From contig CAJLEF010000008.1 in assembly GCA_905205665.1 (NCBI GenBank), forward strand, positions 1 through 41,679: DNA of 41,679 nt, read 5' to 3'. Shown in pieces: positions 17,418 to 25,270 of the stretch. Position 1 is the stretch's first letter. Each line of letters opens with the position of its first letter. A model generated the notes under the pieces. The model had not been told where the DNA came from and made no database searches. It saw only the letters and a program-made list of their open reading frames with translations. Source of the DNA: an uncultured Bacillota bacterium (GTDB taxonomy: Bacteria > Bacillota_I > Bacilli_A > RF39 > UBA660). The translations under genes and the position numbers were made by a program.

Positions 17418-17489
17418 CATTTTAGCACAGATTTATCCAGTGTCAAACAAGGTTTTTTATTTGACACTTTGCTTGTTTTGCTATATCCT
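17418..17489. promoter_or_regulatory. Divergent promoters with facing -35 boxes
   Basis: On the plus strand TTGACA (17461-17466) is followed 17 bp later by TATCCT (17484-17489). On the minus strand TTGACA (17441-17446) is followed 16 bp later by TAAAAT (17419-17424). The two -35 regions form a perfect inverted repeat gtgtcaaa (17440-17447) / tttgacac (17460-17467), so RNA polymerase or one regulator could bind either side. Confidence 0.65.
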
Positions 17490-17508
17490 TAAAGTAGGAG
17501 GAATATTT

Positions 17509-18108
17509 ATGAAAAAATTAAATGAAGAAAGCATAAGAATTGTCCAAGAAAACCATCAATCTTATAAAGAAATGCTTGAAAGATCACAACGTGACCATGA
17601 AATCAAAAAACGTCGTAACCAAAAAATATTCGATGAAAAAATGAAAGATTTTCAAAAAGCTTTTAAAACCTTTTTGGCTGGCGCGGCCTGTGTTACCATT
17701 TTATTTGGCGTTAATAAATTTCAAACCGAGTTAGATAAAGAATTCAAATTTCAAACTTATTATGATGCGGGAGATGATATTATTCAGGAAAATACTTATC
17801 GTGTAAATCCCACCGAAACTGGAATAGCTTATCATAATGATAAAATAGCTAAAGAAATTTTGAAAAATGAAGAAAGCAGTCACGAAAAAAAGAGAGAAGA
17901 TGACACGAAGTATCTTATCGCTGGCGTCAGCAAAGCTATGCTTTATAATAGAAAATATAACATGAATCAAGTTATTTCCAATTTAAACAATGAAGATTTT
18001 AAAAATTGGGAGGAATATCTTGCTTATTTAGGCTATGATTCTTATGAAGAATATATTGCAGGAATCAAAGACGAGTTAGGTGCAAAAAATAATGGGAGAA
18101 GATCATAA
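17509..18108 (+). CDS. Unknown 199-aa membrane-anchored protein
   Basis: No family was recognised. The N-terminal 50 residues are a charged helix (QRDHEIKKRRNQKIFDEKMK), followed by a single hydrophobic segment (TFLAGAACVTILFGV, about 57-71) and a polar C-terminal part ending in an acidic, tyrosine-rich segment (WEEYLAYLGYDSYEEYIAGI). The basic N terminus suggests a cytoplasmic N terminus and an outside C-terminal part. The ATG at 17509 follows taggagg; an in-frame ATG 69 bases earlier has no ribosome-binding site and lies in the promoter. It is followed after 2 nt by the 71-aa gene, so the two form an operon. Confidence 0.8.
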   Translation: MKKLNEESIRIVQENHQSYKEMLERSQRDHEIKKRRNQKIFDEKMKDFQKAFKTFLAGAACVTILFGVNKFQTELDKEFKFQTYYDAGDDIIQENTYRVNPTETGIAYHNDKIAKEILKNEESSHEKKREDDTKYLIAGVSKAMLYNRKYNMNQVISNLNNEDFKNWEEYLAYLGYDSYEEYIAGIKDELGAKNNGRRS

Positions 18109-18110
18109 TT

Positions 18111-18326
18111 ATGGAAGTTACGGTATTTACTTTAGAAGATGGAAATTATTGTGTTTTAGATAAGATAACTTATCAAGATAAAACTTACCTTTATTTATTT
18201 AAAGAAGATGAACCAGAAATTACTCTTATTCAAGAATATGAAAAAGATTCTAAAAATTTAAAAAGCGTTTCAGAAGAAACATTTAATATTTTGCTCCAAG
18301 AATTTGCTAAACGTCATGCGAAGTAA
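18111..18326 (+). CDS. DUF1292-like small protein
   Basis: The 71-aa soluble protein has the strand pattern of DUF1292 proteins: an N-terminal FTLEDGNYCVLDKITYQDKT, then YLYLFKEDEPEITLIQEY, and a C-terminal helix ETFNILLQEFAKR. The assignment is by overall pattern and is moderate. It starts 2 nt after the 199-aa gene, and aatgggagaag upstream serves as ribosome-binding site. Confidence 0.6.
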   Translation: MEVTVFTLEDGNYCVLDKITYQDKTYLYLFKEDEPEITLIQEYEKDSKNLKSVSEETFNILLQEFAKRHAK

Positions 18327-18346
18327 AAATTTACTTCTTTTTTTTT
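18320..18346 (+). terminator. Terminator
   Basis: Arms gaagtaa and ttacttc around a short A/T loop (18320-18337) are followed by nine T residues, overlapping the end of the 71-aa gene. Confidence 0.88.
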
Positions 18347-18385
18347 GCTCTAAACCATAAACTGTTTTAGAGAGGATGAGAAAAA

Positions 18386-19129
18386 ATGAAAAGTGTGATA
18401 CCTTTTACTAAAAATTTAGAGTTTAAAACAAAAATTAGTGAAATTACGAGTATTTCCCTAGAAAGAGAATTTAAACTAGAAAAAGAAGAAATTACTGGCA
18501 ATTTGTTTGTGACTGGAGAATATAAAAGTCATGATATCAGTGCCAATGTGTTACCTTTTTCTTACAAAATACCTTTTACCATTGAAGTGCCAGATAACAT
18601 AAAAAAAGAAGATTTAACTTTAGAAATTACAGATTTTGCCTATGATATTCAAAATGATAAAGAAATAACGGTTAATGTGGAATTAGAACTATGTTATTCT
18701 CTAGAAGAAAAAGAAGAAGAGGAAGAAACTCCTCCACTTGTTAACAGTGACGAAATGATTGCTATGATGGAAGAAAGAAATGAATCTTCTGATGAGATAA
18801 AGGATGAAGTAAAAGAAGAACTTGTTGAGAGAGAAATAAAAAAAGAACCAGAAAAAGAAGCTTTACTTGAAACGGAAAAAGTGGAACAATCTGAAGTAGA
18901 AAAGAAAAAAACAGAAAATAGAAATGAAAGTGAAGATCTTATTATGAATACAGCTTTAAATGATGATGAATATACAACTTATCATATCCATATTGTTAAA
19001 GAAGGCGAGACCGTTGAAACTATTTGTAGTCTTTATAATACGAATCTTAATTTTATAAAAAATTATAATGATGTAGAAAGTTTGACTTTAGGTTCTAAAA
19101 TAATTATTCCTACTGATGATGAATCGTAA
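18386..19129 (+). CDS. spoVID: SpoVID-like protein with SPOCS-type N terminus and C-terminal LysM
   Basis: SpoVID organises the spore coat around the forespore in Bacillus. Here the first 115 or so residues form a beta-rich domain reminiscent of the SpoVID/SPOCS region (LFVTGEYKSHDI ... FTIEVPDNIKKEDLTLEI). A Glu/Lys-rich, low-complexity linker (about 115-195) follows, then a C-terminal LysM (HIHIVKEGETVETICSLYN ... GSKIIIP). At 247 aa it is about half the length of B. subtilis SpoVID (575 aa). The next gene is a YsxE-like kinase fold, as in Bacillus, which strengthens the call. Whether this organism sporulates cannot be judged here. Confidence 0.6.
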   Translation: MKSVIPFTKNLEFKTKISEITSISLEREFKLEKEEITGNLFVTGEYKSHDISANVLPFSYKIPFTIEVPDNIKKEDLTLEITDFAYDIQNDKEITVNVELELCYSLEEKEEEEETPPLVNSDEMIAMMEERNESSDEIKDEVKEELVEREIKKEPEKEALLETEKVEQSEVEKKKTENRNESEDLIMNTALNDDEYTTYHIHIVKEGETVETICSLYNTNLNFIKNYNDVESLTLGSKIIIPTDDES

Positions 19130-20006
19130 AAGCCTTGATGTTTTAAAAGAAATTTATAAACCAACAAAGATAACTTGGAAAAATAAAGCCTTAGTTTTAG
19201 AATCTACAAGTGGTAATTTTGTGGTTAAAGAAAAAAGGGAGGATATAAGAAAATTATACGATTATTTAAATAGTCGTAGTTTTACTTATTTTCCTCCTTT
19301 AATAGATGATACAAGAGAAGATATTAATGTTTTTTCTTATGTCAAAGAAAGCTATGCTCCTAAAGAACAAAAAGCTTTAGATCTTATAAAAATGATTGCT
19401 CTTTTACATCAAAAAACGACTTATTATAAAGATGTCACAAGTGATGAATATAAAAAAATTTATGATGAATTAAAAGAGCAAATTGTATATATTCGTTATT
19501 ATTATGAAAATTTATATCAAGATTTTTTTGAAAAAATATATCCTAGTCCAAGTGAATATTTTTTACTTACCAATATTTCTAAAATTTTAGCTTCTTTAAA
19601 TTATTCAGAAGGCAGTTTAGAAAAATGGTATGATATAGTCAAAGACAAAACAAAATATCGAGTATGCCAAATTCATAATAATTTATCCCTTGATCATGTG
19701 AGAGAAAACTGTCTAATAAGTTGGGAACATGCTCGTAAAGATACGCCTATTTTAGACTTAATTAAATTTTATAAAAAATCTTATTTTGAACTTAATTTTG
19801 AACCACTTTTAAATACATATTTAAAACTAAATCCTTTAGCAAAAGAAGAGGAAAATCTTTTGTTTTTGACATTGGCCATTCCTCCAAAAGTAGAGTTTTC
19901 TTATGAAGAATTTGAAAGTGTTAAAAATATTAGAAAAACATTAGATTATATTTATAAAACAGAAAATTTAATAAGGCCATACAATACGATAAAGAAAGAA
20001 CAATAA
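19116..20006 (+). CDS. ysxE: YsxE/CotS-like kinase-fold protein
   Basis: The 296-aa sequence has the outline of spore-coat-associated kinase-like proteins (CotS/YsxE/YutH family). A lysine-containing strand (FVVKEKREDIRKLYDYLNSR) and a phosphotransferase-like core with QIHNNLSLDHV ... LISWEHARKDTPILDLIKFY at about 187-225 are visible. The usual catalytic HGD loop appears as IHNNLSLDH, so activity is doubtful. It overlaps the SpoVID-like gene by 14 nt and has no ribosome-binding site of its own, indicating translational coupling. In B. subtilis spoVID and ysxE are also adjacent. Two alternative ATG codons lie next to each other at 19116 and 19119. Confidence 0.6.
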   Translation: MMNRKSLDVLKEIYKPTKITWKNKALVLESTSGNFVVKEKREDIRKLYDYLNSRSFTYFPPLIDDTREDINVFSYVKESYAPKEQKALDLIKMIALLHQKTTYYKDVTSDEYKKIYDELKEQIVYIRYYYENLYQDFFEKIYPSPSEYFLLTNISKILASLNYSEGSLEKWYDIVKDKTKYRVCQIHNNLSLDHVRENCLISWEHARKDTPILDLIKFYKKSYFELNFEPLLNTYLKLNPLAKEEENLLFLTLAIPPKVEFSYEEFESVKNIRKTLDYIYKTENLIRPYNTIKKEQ

Positions 20007-20141
20007 AAGTAAAAATTCAACGAGTAAAATAAATATATTAAAACGTAGGGGTAAAATAAGTGTAATAATGACTTGATAAAAAATAAGAACGCCTAAAATA
20101 AAAACAGCTAAAACATTAAAAAAAGAGTTATGAGGTTTCAT
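19968..20141 (-). CDS. 57-aa two-helix membrane protein on the minus strand
   Basis: A minus-strand ATG at 20141 follows aggtgattgt and a TATAAT box (20153-20158). The frame gives 57 residues with two hydrophobic helices (FNVLAVFILGVLIFYQVIIT and FNIFILLVEFLLLLFFLYRI) separated by a short loop with an Arg. It converges on and overlaps the last 39 bases of the YsxE-like gene. No family was recognised. Confidence 0.6.
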   Translation of the reverse strand: MKPHNSFFNVLAVFILGVLIFYQVIITLILPLRFNIFILLVEFLLLLFFLYRIVWPY

Positions 20142-20160
20142 ACAATCACCTAATTATAAT

Positions 20161-20181
20161 TTATGACATATTATGTCGTAA
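20161..20181. promoter_or_regulatory. 21-bp palindrome between divergent genes
   Basis: TTATGACAT-ATT-ATGTCGTAA is an inverted repeat with 8 of 9 arm positions matched. It lies about 20 bp upstream of the 57-aa gene start and about 25 bp ahead of the pilin promoter, a good position for an operator controlling both. Confidence 0.5.
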
Positions 20182-20204
20182 TGTTAATTAATTATAAAAT
20201 GTTA

Positions 20205-20233
20205 TTGCAAAACTCTGCTCAATGTTATATAAT
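20205..20233 (+). promoter_or_regulatory. Promoter of the pilin gene
   Basis: TTGCAA (20205-20210) and TATAAT (20228-20233) are separated by 17 bp. Confidence 0.8.
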
Positions 20234-20260
20234 TTTTACATGAATAGGAGAGAATGTTGT

Positions 20261-20752
20261 ATGAAAGACGTGAAGGTATTAAACAAAAAAGGTTTTACTT
20301 TAATTGAACTTTTAGCTGTTATTATCATTTTAGCTGTTTTGATGATGCTAGCAGGTAACAGTGTTATTAATATTATGATGAACACTCGTCGAAGCGCTTT
20401 CCGTACAGAATTTTTGGCATTACTTGACTCAGCTCAGTTAAAAGCTCAAACAGATATGTTAGGTGGAAAAGAATTACAAAAAGGTGGATCTACAGTTTGC
20501 TATTGTATTGGAAGTGCTTGTACTGCTGAGAGTAAAAAACTTGATACTTTTGATAATAAAGGTGGTTACACTGGTAGTGTTTTAGTAACCAATGGAGGAA
20601 GCGGGGCTTTAACATTTAAAGGTTGGATGTATAGTAGTAGTTATGCTATTGAAGAAAAAGACTCTACTGTTAAAGATGATTCTAATGATGTTATCGACGT
20701 ATCTACTGCTAAAGTAACGACAGATACTAAACGTATGTCATGTAATAAATAA
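20261..20752 (+). CDS. Type IV pilin/pseudopilin-like protein
   Basis: The 163-aa protein carries the prepilin cleavage and methylation signature KKGFTLIELLAVIIILAVLMM near its N terminus. Cleavage would occur after Gly, with Glu at position 5 of the mature protein. The C-terminal part is glycine-, serine- and threonine-rich with four Cys, two of them in the pair CYCIGSAC, which may form disulphides outside the cell. An in-frame ATG 39 bases upstream lies within the promoter; the ATG at 20261 follows taggagag. No pilus ATPase or assembly genes are nearby, so it relies on machinery elsewhere. Confidence 0.88.
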   Translation: MKDVKVLNKKGFTLIELLAVIIILAVLMMLAGNSVINIMMNTRRSAFRTEFLALLDSAQLKAQTDMLGGKELQKGGSTVCYCIGSACTAESKKLDTFDNKGGYTGSVLVTNGGSGALTFKGWMYSSSYAIEEKDSTVKDDSNDVIDVSTAKVTTDTKRMSCNK

Positions 20753-20773
20753 AAGTCTAGAAATAGGCTTTTT
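20751..20773 (+). terminator. Pilin gene terminator
   Basis: Arms aaaagtct (20751-20758) and aggctttt (20765-20772) pair with one G-U and are followed by Ts. Confidence 0.7.
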
Positions 20774-20812
20774 CTTTTGATATAATTTTAAGTATGAGAA
20801 AGAAGTGAGGAT

Positions 20813-21718
20813 ATGTTAATCATTGGCAGTCACGTTGGTTTTAATAGTAAAGATGGTTTACTTGGAAGTGTCGAAGAAGCTTTAAGTTACCATGCTAATA
20901 CCTTTATGTTTTATACAGGAGCACCTCAAAATACCGTTAGAAAAGAAATAGATGAAAAGACAACCAAAGAAGCTCATAAATTGATGATAGAAAATAATAT
21001 CAATATTCAAAATGTTATTTGTCATGCCCCTTATATTATTAATTTAGCTAATCGTAAAGATGAACAAAAATGGCATTTTAGTATCGACTTTTTAAAAGGA
21101 GAACTTAAAAGATGTGATTTATTAGGTATTAAATATTTAGTTTTACATCCTGGTAGTGCAGTTGGGTTACCCCAAGAAGAAGCTTTACAAAATATTAAAG
21201 ATGGTTTAAATGAAGTTTTAAAAAACAATTTTAATTGTTTAATTTTACTCGAAACAATGGCTGGAAAAGGTACTGAATGTGGAACTAATTTAGAAGAAAT
21301 CAAATACTTAGTTGATAATACTTTTTATCCTGTTGGAGTCTGTCTAGATACCTGTCACTTAAATGACTCAGGAATTGACATGAGTAAATTTGATGATTAT
21401 TTAAATATTTTTGACGAAAAAATAGGCCTTGATAAAATAAAATGTATTCATATTAATGATAGTAAAAATATAATTGGTTCTCATAAGGACCGTCATGAAA
21501 ATATTGGCTATGGTACCATTGGTTTTGAAAATATCTTAAACATTATCTATAATGAACGCTTAAAAGACGTTCCTAAAATTTTAGAAACGCCTTATGTGGG
21601 GGAAACTTTAGAGGATAAAAAACGAATTTATCCTCCATATCTTTTTGAAATCAAAATGATAAGGGCAAAAAAGTTTGATGAAAATCTTTTCAATCATATC
21701 CATGAATATTATAAATAA
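20813..21718 (+). CDS. nfo: Endonuclease IV (AP endonuclease)
   Basis: This zinc enzyme nicks DNA at abasic sites in base excision repair. The 301-aa TIM-barrel sequence has the family's metal-binding stretches: CHAPYIINLAN, LHPGSAVG, LLETMAGKGTE, CLDTCHLNDSGID, HINDSKNIIGSHKDRHENIG and ETPYVG. The length is slightly more than E. coli Nfo (285 aa). A TATAAT box is at 20781-20786, and the ribosome-binding site is agtgagg. It overlaps the convergent DUF2624-like gene by 10 bp. Confidence 0.96.
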   Translation: MLIIGSHVGFNSKDGLLGSVEEALSYHANTFMFYTGAPQNTVRKEIDEKTTKEAHKLMIENNINIQNVICHAPYIINLANRKDEQKWHFSIDFLKGELKRCDLLGIKYLVLHPGSAVGLPQEEALQNIKDGLNEVLKNNFNCLILLETMAGKGTECGTNLEEIKYLVDNTFYPVGVCLDTCHLNDSGIDMSKFDDYLNIFDEKIGLDKIKCIHINDSKNIIGSHKDRHENIGYGTIGFENILNIIYNERLKDVPKILETPYVGETLEDKKRIYPPYLFEIKMIRAKKFDENLFNHIHEYYK

Positions 21719-21969
21719 TGACCATATTTTTGATAATACATCTGATATAACTTTTGAATTTTGATAAAGTTTTCTTCAGAATAACGATCTTTAAAACGAT
21801 CAAAATTTAACAAATTGGGATTTCTTAAAATTTTATCCCAATTTTTTTTGACAAAAAGATATGTAAAATCAAGTTCTTCCTCACTCAAAGAAACATTATT
21901 TTTGACAGCAAAATTTAAGACATCTTCTTTTTTTAACCTTTCCATATAACGGGCTATTAAATTAAACAT
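21709..21969 (-). CDS. DUF2624/YqfT-like small protein
   Basis: The 86-aa soluble protein has a helical pattern (KKEDVLNFAVKNNVSLSEEELDF ... WDKILRN) resembling YqfT-type DUF2624 proteins. In B. subtilis yqfT is next to yqfS, the nfo gene, and here it also abuts nfo, although in convergent orientation. Start: the ATG at 21969 follows aggtgatgtt; an upstream start 33 codons earlier has no ribosome-binding site and would run through the divergent PBP promoter region. Confidence 0.5.
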   Translation of the reverse strand: MFNLIARYMERLKKEDVLNFAVKNNVSLSEEELDFTYLFVKKNWDKILRNPNLLNFDRFKDRYSEENFIKIQKLYQMYYQKYGHYL

Positions 21970-22030
21970 AACATCACCTAAAATATTGTATGAAAAAATG
22001 AAAAAAATTAATACTAATAAGGGTGATAAC

Positions 22031-23914
22031 ATGAAAGTAAAATTATTATTAGTTGCTTTTTTCAGCATTTTTATTTTTCAAATTTACCAAATCAATCATG
22101 AAAATCACTTGTATTATGAAACAAAATTAAAAGAAAAAACAGAACGAATTATTTTAGGAGAAAGTCCTAAAAGGGGAAGAATTTTAGATGTCAATGGGAA
22201 AGTTCTTGTAGATAATAAAGAAGTTTATAATATTTCTTATCATAAAAATTATAAAGCCACTATCAAAGATGAATTAGAGATAGCTCAAAAATTAAGTTCC
22301 TTTGTAGATACTTATTCTTTATCAACCACTGATTTAAAAAACTATTATTTAGCTTTAAATAATAATGGTAGTGACTTAATCAGTAAAGATGAGAAAAAAC
22401 TTTATGATATGCATAAAATAAGTAGAGAAGAAATATCGCAAATGAAATGGGATCGTATTACTGATGAAAAGATTAATTATGATGAAGAAAATAAAAAAAC
22501 AGCTTACTTATTTTTAAAAATGCAAAACGGATATAGTTATCAAGATAAAGTCCTTTTTAAAAATGTTACTAATGAGTTTATAGAAAAGATAAATGCTTTA
22601 GATATTTCTTCTTTATTTCCAACGATTTCTTATGAAAGAACTTATCCTTATGAAGAAACTTTGCTTTCCATTTTTGGAAGTGTTGGAAATATATCAAAGG
22701 AAAAACTAACAAGTTATTTAAAAAAAGGTTACGCTCTTTCAGATATAGTAGGAACAAGTGGTTTAGAAGAACAATATGAAGATATTTTAAAAGGAGAAAA
22801 AGGTGAATATTTCATCAATAGTGATAATACTTTAACGGAGGTTAAAGAAAGTAAAAGTGGCAGTGATATCACTTTAAATTTAGATATAGATGTTCAATTG
22901 GAATTAGAAAAAATAATGAAAGAAGAAATGATAAAAGCCTCTAAAAAAAGGTCGGCTAAATATTTTAATGAAGCTTATGCCATGGTGGGTAACCCTATGA
23001 CGGGCGGAATTATTGCTCTTACTGGCTTAAAAAAAACAAATGATACTTTCACAGATATTACAATTACTGCTTTTACGTCTTCTTATGCGATGGGAAGTGT
23101 CGTTAAAGGAGCTTCGAATACAGTCGGTTATTTGTCTGGAGCAATAGAAGTCGGTAAAAAAATAAAAGATAGTTGTGTAAAACTTTATTCAGAGCCAAGT
23201 AAATGTTCTTATAAAAGATTAGGCTATGTCGATGATATTACTGCTTTAAAAACATCTTCTAATTACTTTCAATTTTTAACGGCTATTTCCTCCACGGGCC
23301 AAAAATATCGTTACAACATGAAATTTGATGTGACCGAAGAGGACTTTAAGCGTTACCGAGATACGTTTGCTTCTTATGGTTTAGGCGCTAAAACAAGTAT
23401 TGATTATCCTTTAGAACAAACGGGAATGAAAGGTACGAAAGTGGCAGGAGATTTACTTTTAAATTTAGCAATTGGTCAATATGACACTTATACTCCGATT
23501 AGTTTACTACAATATATCAATACGTTAGCTAATTATGGTAATCGTTATGCCTTAAGATTCAAAAAAGAAGATTATAATACTTTCTTAAATCAAATTGCTT
23601 TAGATGAAGCCTATTATAATCGTATTACCGAAGGACTTTACGAGGTTTTTCACGGAGGTACGGCTTCCAGTTATGTTAGTAAAAAGAAAAATGCCGTTGG
23701 TAAAACGGGAACAAGTGAAACCTTTTATGATAGCGATAATGATGGGATTGTCGATAAAGAAGTTATTAATTCTACTGTTGCCTTTTATTACCCTAGAGAA
23801 AATCCTCGCTATAGTATCGTTGTTGTTGCCCCTTTTCTAACCGATGATGGTAACTTTATGTATCCTTTTACCAAAAACGTAAGTTTACATATGACAAATT
23901 ATTTATCTATGTAA
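22031..23914 (+). CDS. Class B penicillin-binding protein (PBP2-like transpeptidase)
   Basis: This membrane-anchored transpeptidase cross-links peptidoglycan. The 627-aa protein has one N-terminal transmembrane helix (KLLLVAFFSIFIFQIYQI), the dimerisation-domain motif KRGRILDVNG, a GTSGLEEQYEDIL segment typical of PBP2, and the active-site motifs SxxK (SVVK, Ser356), SxN (SSN, 409-411) and KTG (558-560). Residues around the serine (MGSVVKGAS) differ from the usual PGSTFK, but the catalytic Ser and Lys are kept. The ATG at 22031 follows aagggtgat. An upstream in-frame ATG would overlap the divergent gene and lacks a ribosome-binding site. The gene proves the organism has a cell wall. Confidence 0.92.
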   Translation: MKVKLLLVAFFSIFIFQIYQINHENHLYYETKLKEKTERIILGESPKRGRILDVNGKVLVDNKEVYNISYHKNYKATIKDELEIAQKLSSFVDTYSLSTTDLKNYYLALNNNGSDLISKDEKKLYDMHKISREEISQMKWDRITDEKINYDEENKKTAYLFLKMQNGYSYQDKVLFKNVTNEFIEKINALDISSLFPTISYERTYPYEETLLSIFGSVGNISKEKLTSYLKKGYALSDIVGTSGLEEQYEDILKGEKGEYFINSDNTLTEVKESKSGSDITLNLDIDVQLELEKIMKEEMIKASKKRSAKYFNEAYAMVGNPMTGGIIALTGLKKTNDTFTDITITAFTSSYAMGSVVKGASNTVGYLSGAIEVGKKIKDSCVKLYSEPSKCSYKRLGYVDDITALKTSSNYFQFLTAISSTGQKYRYNMKFDVTEEDFKRYRDTFASYGLGAKTSIDYPLEQTGMKGTKVAGDLLLNLAIGQYDTYTPISLLQYINTLANYGNRYALRFKKEDYNTFLNQIALDEAYYNRITEGLYEVFHGGTASSYVSKKKNAVGKTGTSETFYDSDNDGIVDKEVINSTVAFYYPRENPRYSIVVVAPFLTDDGNFMYPFTKNVSLHMTNYLSM

Positions 23915-23932
23915 AAAAGTGTCGAATAGACG

Positions 23933-23959
23933 TCAAATGCTTAAAAAATTTGATTTTTT
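23933..23959 (+). terminator. PBP gene terminator
   Basis: Stem tcaaat (23933-23938) / atttga (23948-23953) is followed directly by six Ts. Confidence 0.75.
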
Positions 23960-23970
23960 ACTTATAAAAA

Positions 23971-24013
23971 AAAGGAAATCCATGATTTTTCTGGAATATA
24001 TAAGTAGAAGGTA
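23971..24013 (+). repeat. Two-copy promoter-like element, copy 2
   Basis: Ungapped match at 38 of 43 positions to 11381-11423, including GGAAATC, GATTTTTC and ATATATAAGTAG. A Shine-Dalgarno-like agaagg follows, as in copy 1, and here precedes a possible 6-codon leader frame (TTG at 24016) ending just before the DUF1016_N gene. Confidence 0.6.
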
Positions 24014-24039
24014 AATTGCTTTCTAAGAAAGGATGACTT

Positions 24040-24534
24040 ATGAAACAAGAAATTATGGATTTTTTATTGGCTAAAACGCCAGAAATTTATGAAAGAAAGC
24101 CCAATTTATTTAAAGAAAGTGAGAACCATCGTGGTTGGTTTTCATGCCGAGCTTACTTTTTAGAACAAAATGATTTATTTTTAAATGAGGTTTTAAAAGA
24201 ATTAGAAAAGGAGTATCCTGGTATTTATGACAAAGAGGAACTTTTTTATATGCAAAAATTATATCTTATGTATCCCAAAGAACCACCCGAGGACCTTTTG
24301 TGTTTATCATGGGAACATATCAAACTATTATTAAATCTATGTGAGGAACAAAAAAGAATTTTTTATATAGAACTTTGTTTGCAAAAGAATTTGTCGGTGA
24401 AAGATTTAAAAAAATATTTATTAGAAGATTTATATGAAAAATGTCTTTTAGCTAATAAAGAAAGGAGAGTATATCAAAGAGATTACAGTAAAATGGATGA
24501 ACTGATAAGTGTCTCTAAAATGGTATGGAGTTAA
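24040..24534 (+). CDS. Orphan DUF1016 N-terminal domain protein
   Basis: The 164-aa protein matches the N-terminal winged-helix-type domain of DUF1016 (YhcG) proteins, best seen in LSWEHIKLLLNLCEEQKRIFYIELCLQKNLSVKDLKKYL at about 87-125 (compare LSWSHY-like motifs in that family). The PD-(D/E)XK nuclease domain that normally follows is absent. It is therefore either a truncated relative or a stand-alone regulator. The ribosome-binding site is aagaaagg. It is preceded by copy 2 of the two-copy element. Confidence 0.6.
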   Translation: MKQEIMDFLLAKTPEIYERKPNLFKESENHRGWFSCRAYFLEQNDLFLNEVLKELEKEYPGIYDKEELFYMQKLYLMYPKEPPEDLLCLSWEHIKLLLNLCEEQKRIFYIELCLQKNLSVKDLKKYLLEDLYEKCLLANKERRVYQRDYSKMDELISVSKMVWS

Positions 24535-24607
24535 AAAAATTCATTTATTTATCACAATTTTGTTATAATATAGTAAATCAAGTGGCTTAAAAGAAAGAAG
24601 GTTTGCT

Positions 24608-25270
24608 ATGAAAATTTTAGTAGTGGATGATGAAGCCTTAATCCGTAATGTGGTTAAGGAATATTTAGAGGCTGAACATTTTAAGGTAGATGAAGCAGGT
24701 GATGGCGATGAAGCTATAAAACTTGTTAATAATAAGGACTATGATTTAATCGTCTTAGATATTATGATGCCTAAAAAAGATGGTTTTCAAACGATGAAAG
24801 AAATCAAGAAGATAAAAAACATTCCCGTTATTATGCTTTCAGCACGACAAGAAGAATTTGATAAACTAATTGGGTTTGATTTAGGAATTGATGATTATGT
24901 CACCAAACCATTTAGTCCTAAAGAACTTGTTGCCAGAGTAAAAGCTATTACCAAACGTTATCATAACGAAGAAGATAAAATGGTTTTCGGTTCTTTAGTT
25001 TTAGATGATAAAGCTCATGAAGTAAGAATTGATGATAAACTAGTTACTTTAACTCCTAAAGAGTATGACTTATTAAAATGTTTTTTAATGAATCACCATA
25101 TAGCACTTTCCCGTGAACAACTTTTAACAAACATATGGGGTTATGATTTTTATGGTGACGATAGAACCGTTGATACGCATGTTAAAACCTTAAGACAACA
25201 CTTAGGAAAATATGGAAAATATGTTAAAACGATCCGTAAGGTAGGGTATAAATTTGAATACGAAGACTAA
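24608..25270 (+). CDS. OmpR/PhoB-family response regulator
   Basis: This DNA-binding response regulator has a receiver domain (residues 1-115) with the acidic pocket VVDDE, phospho-acceptor Asp51 in VLDIMMPKKDG, and Lys in YVTKPFSP. A C-terminal winged-helix domain follows, with DRTVDTHVKTLRQHLGKYGK and IRKVGYKFE. The 220-aa length is typical. A TATAAT box lies at 24564-24569. The 3' end overlaps the histidine kinase gene by 17 nt, so they are translated together. Confidence 0.96.
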   Translation: MKILVVDDEALIRNVVKEYLEAEHFKVDEAGDGDEAIKLVNNKDYDLIVLDIMMPKKDGFQTMKEIKKIKNIPVIMLSARQEEFDKLIGFDLGIDDYVTKPFSPKELVARVKAITKRYHNEEDKMVFGSLVLDDKAHEVRIDDKLVTLTPKEYDLLKCFLMNHHIALSREQLLTNIWGYDFYGDDRTVDTHVKTLRQHLGKYGKYVKTIRKVGYKFEYED

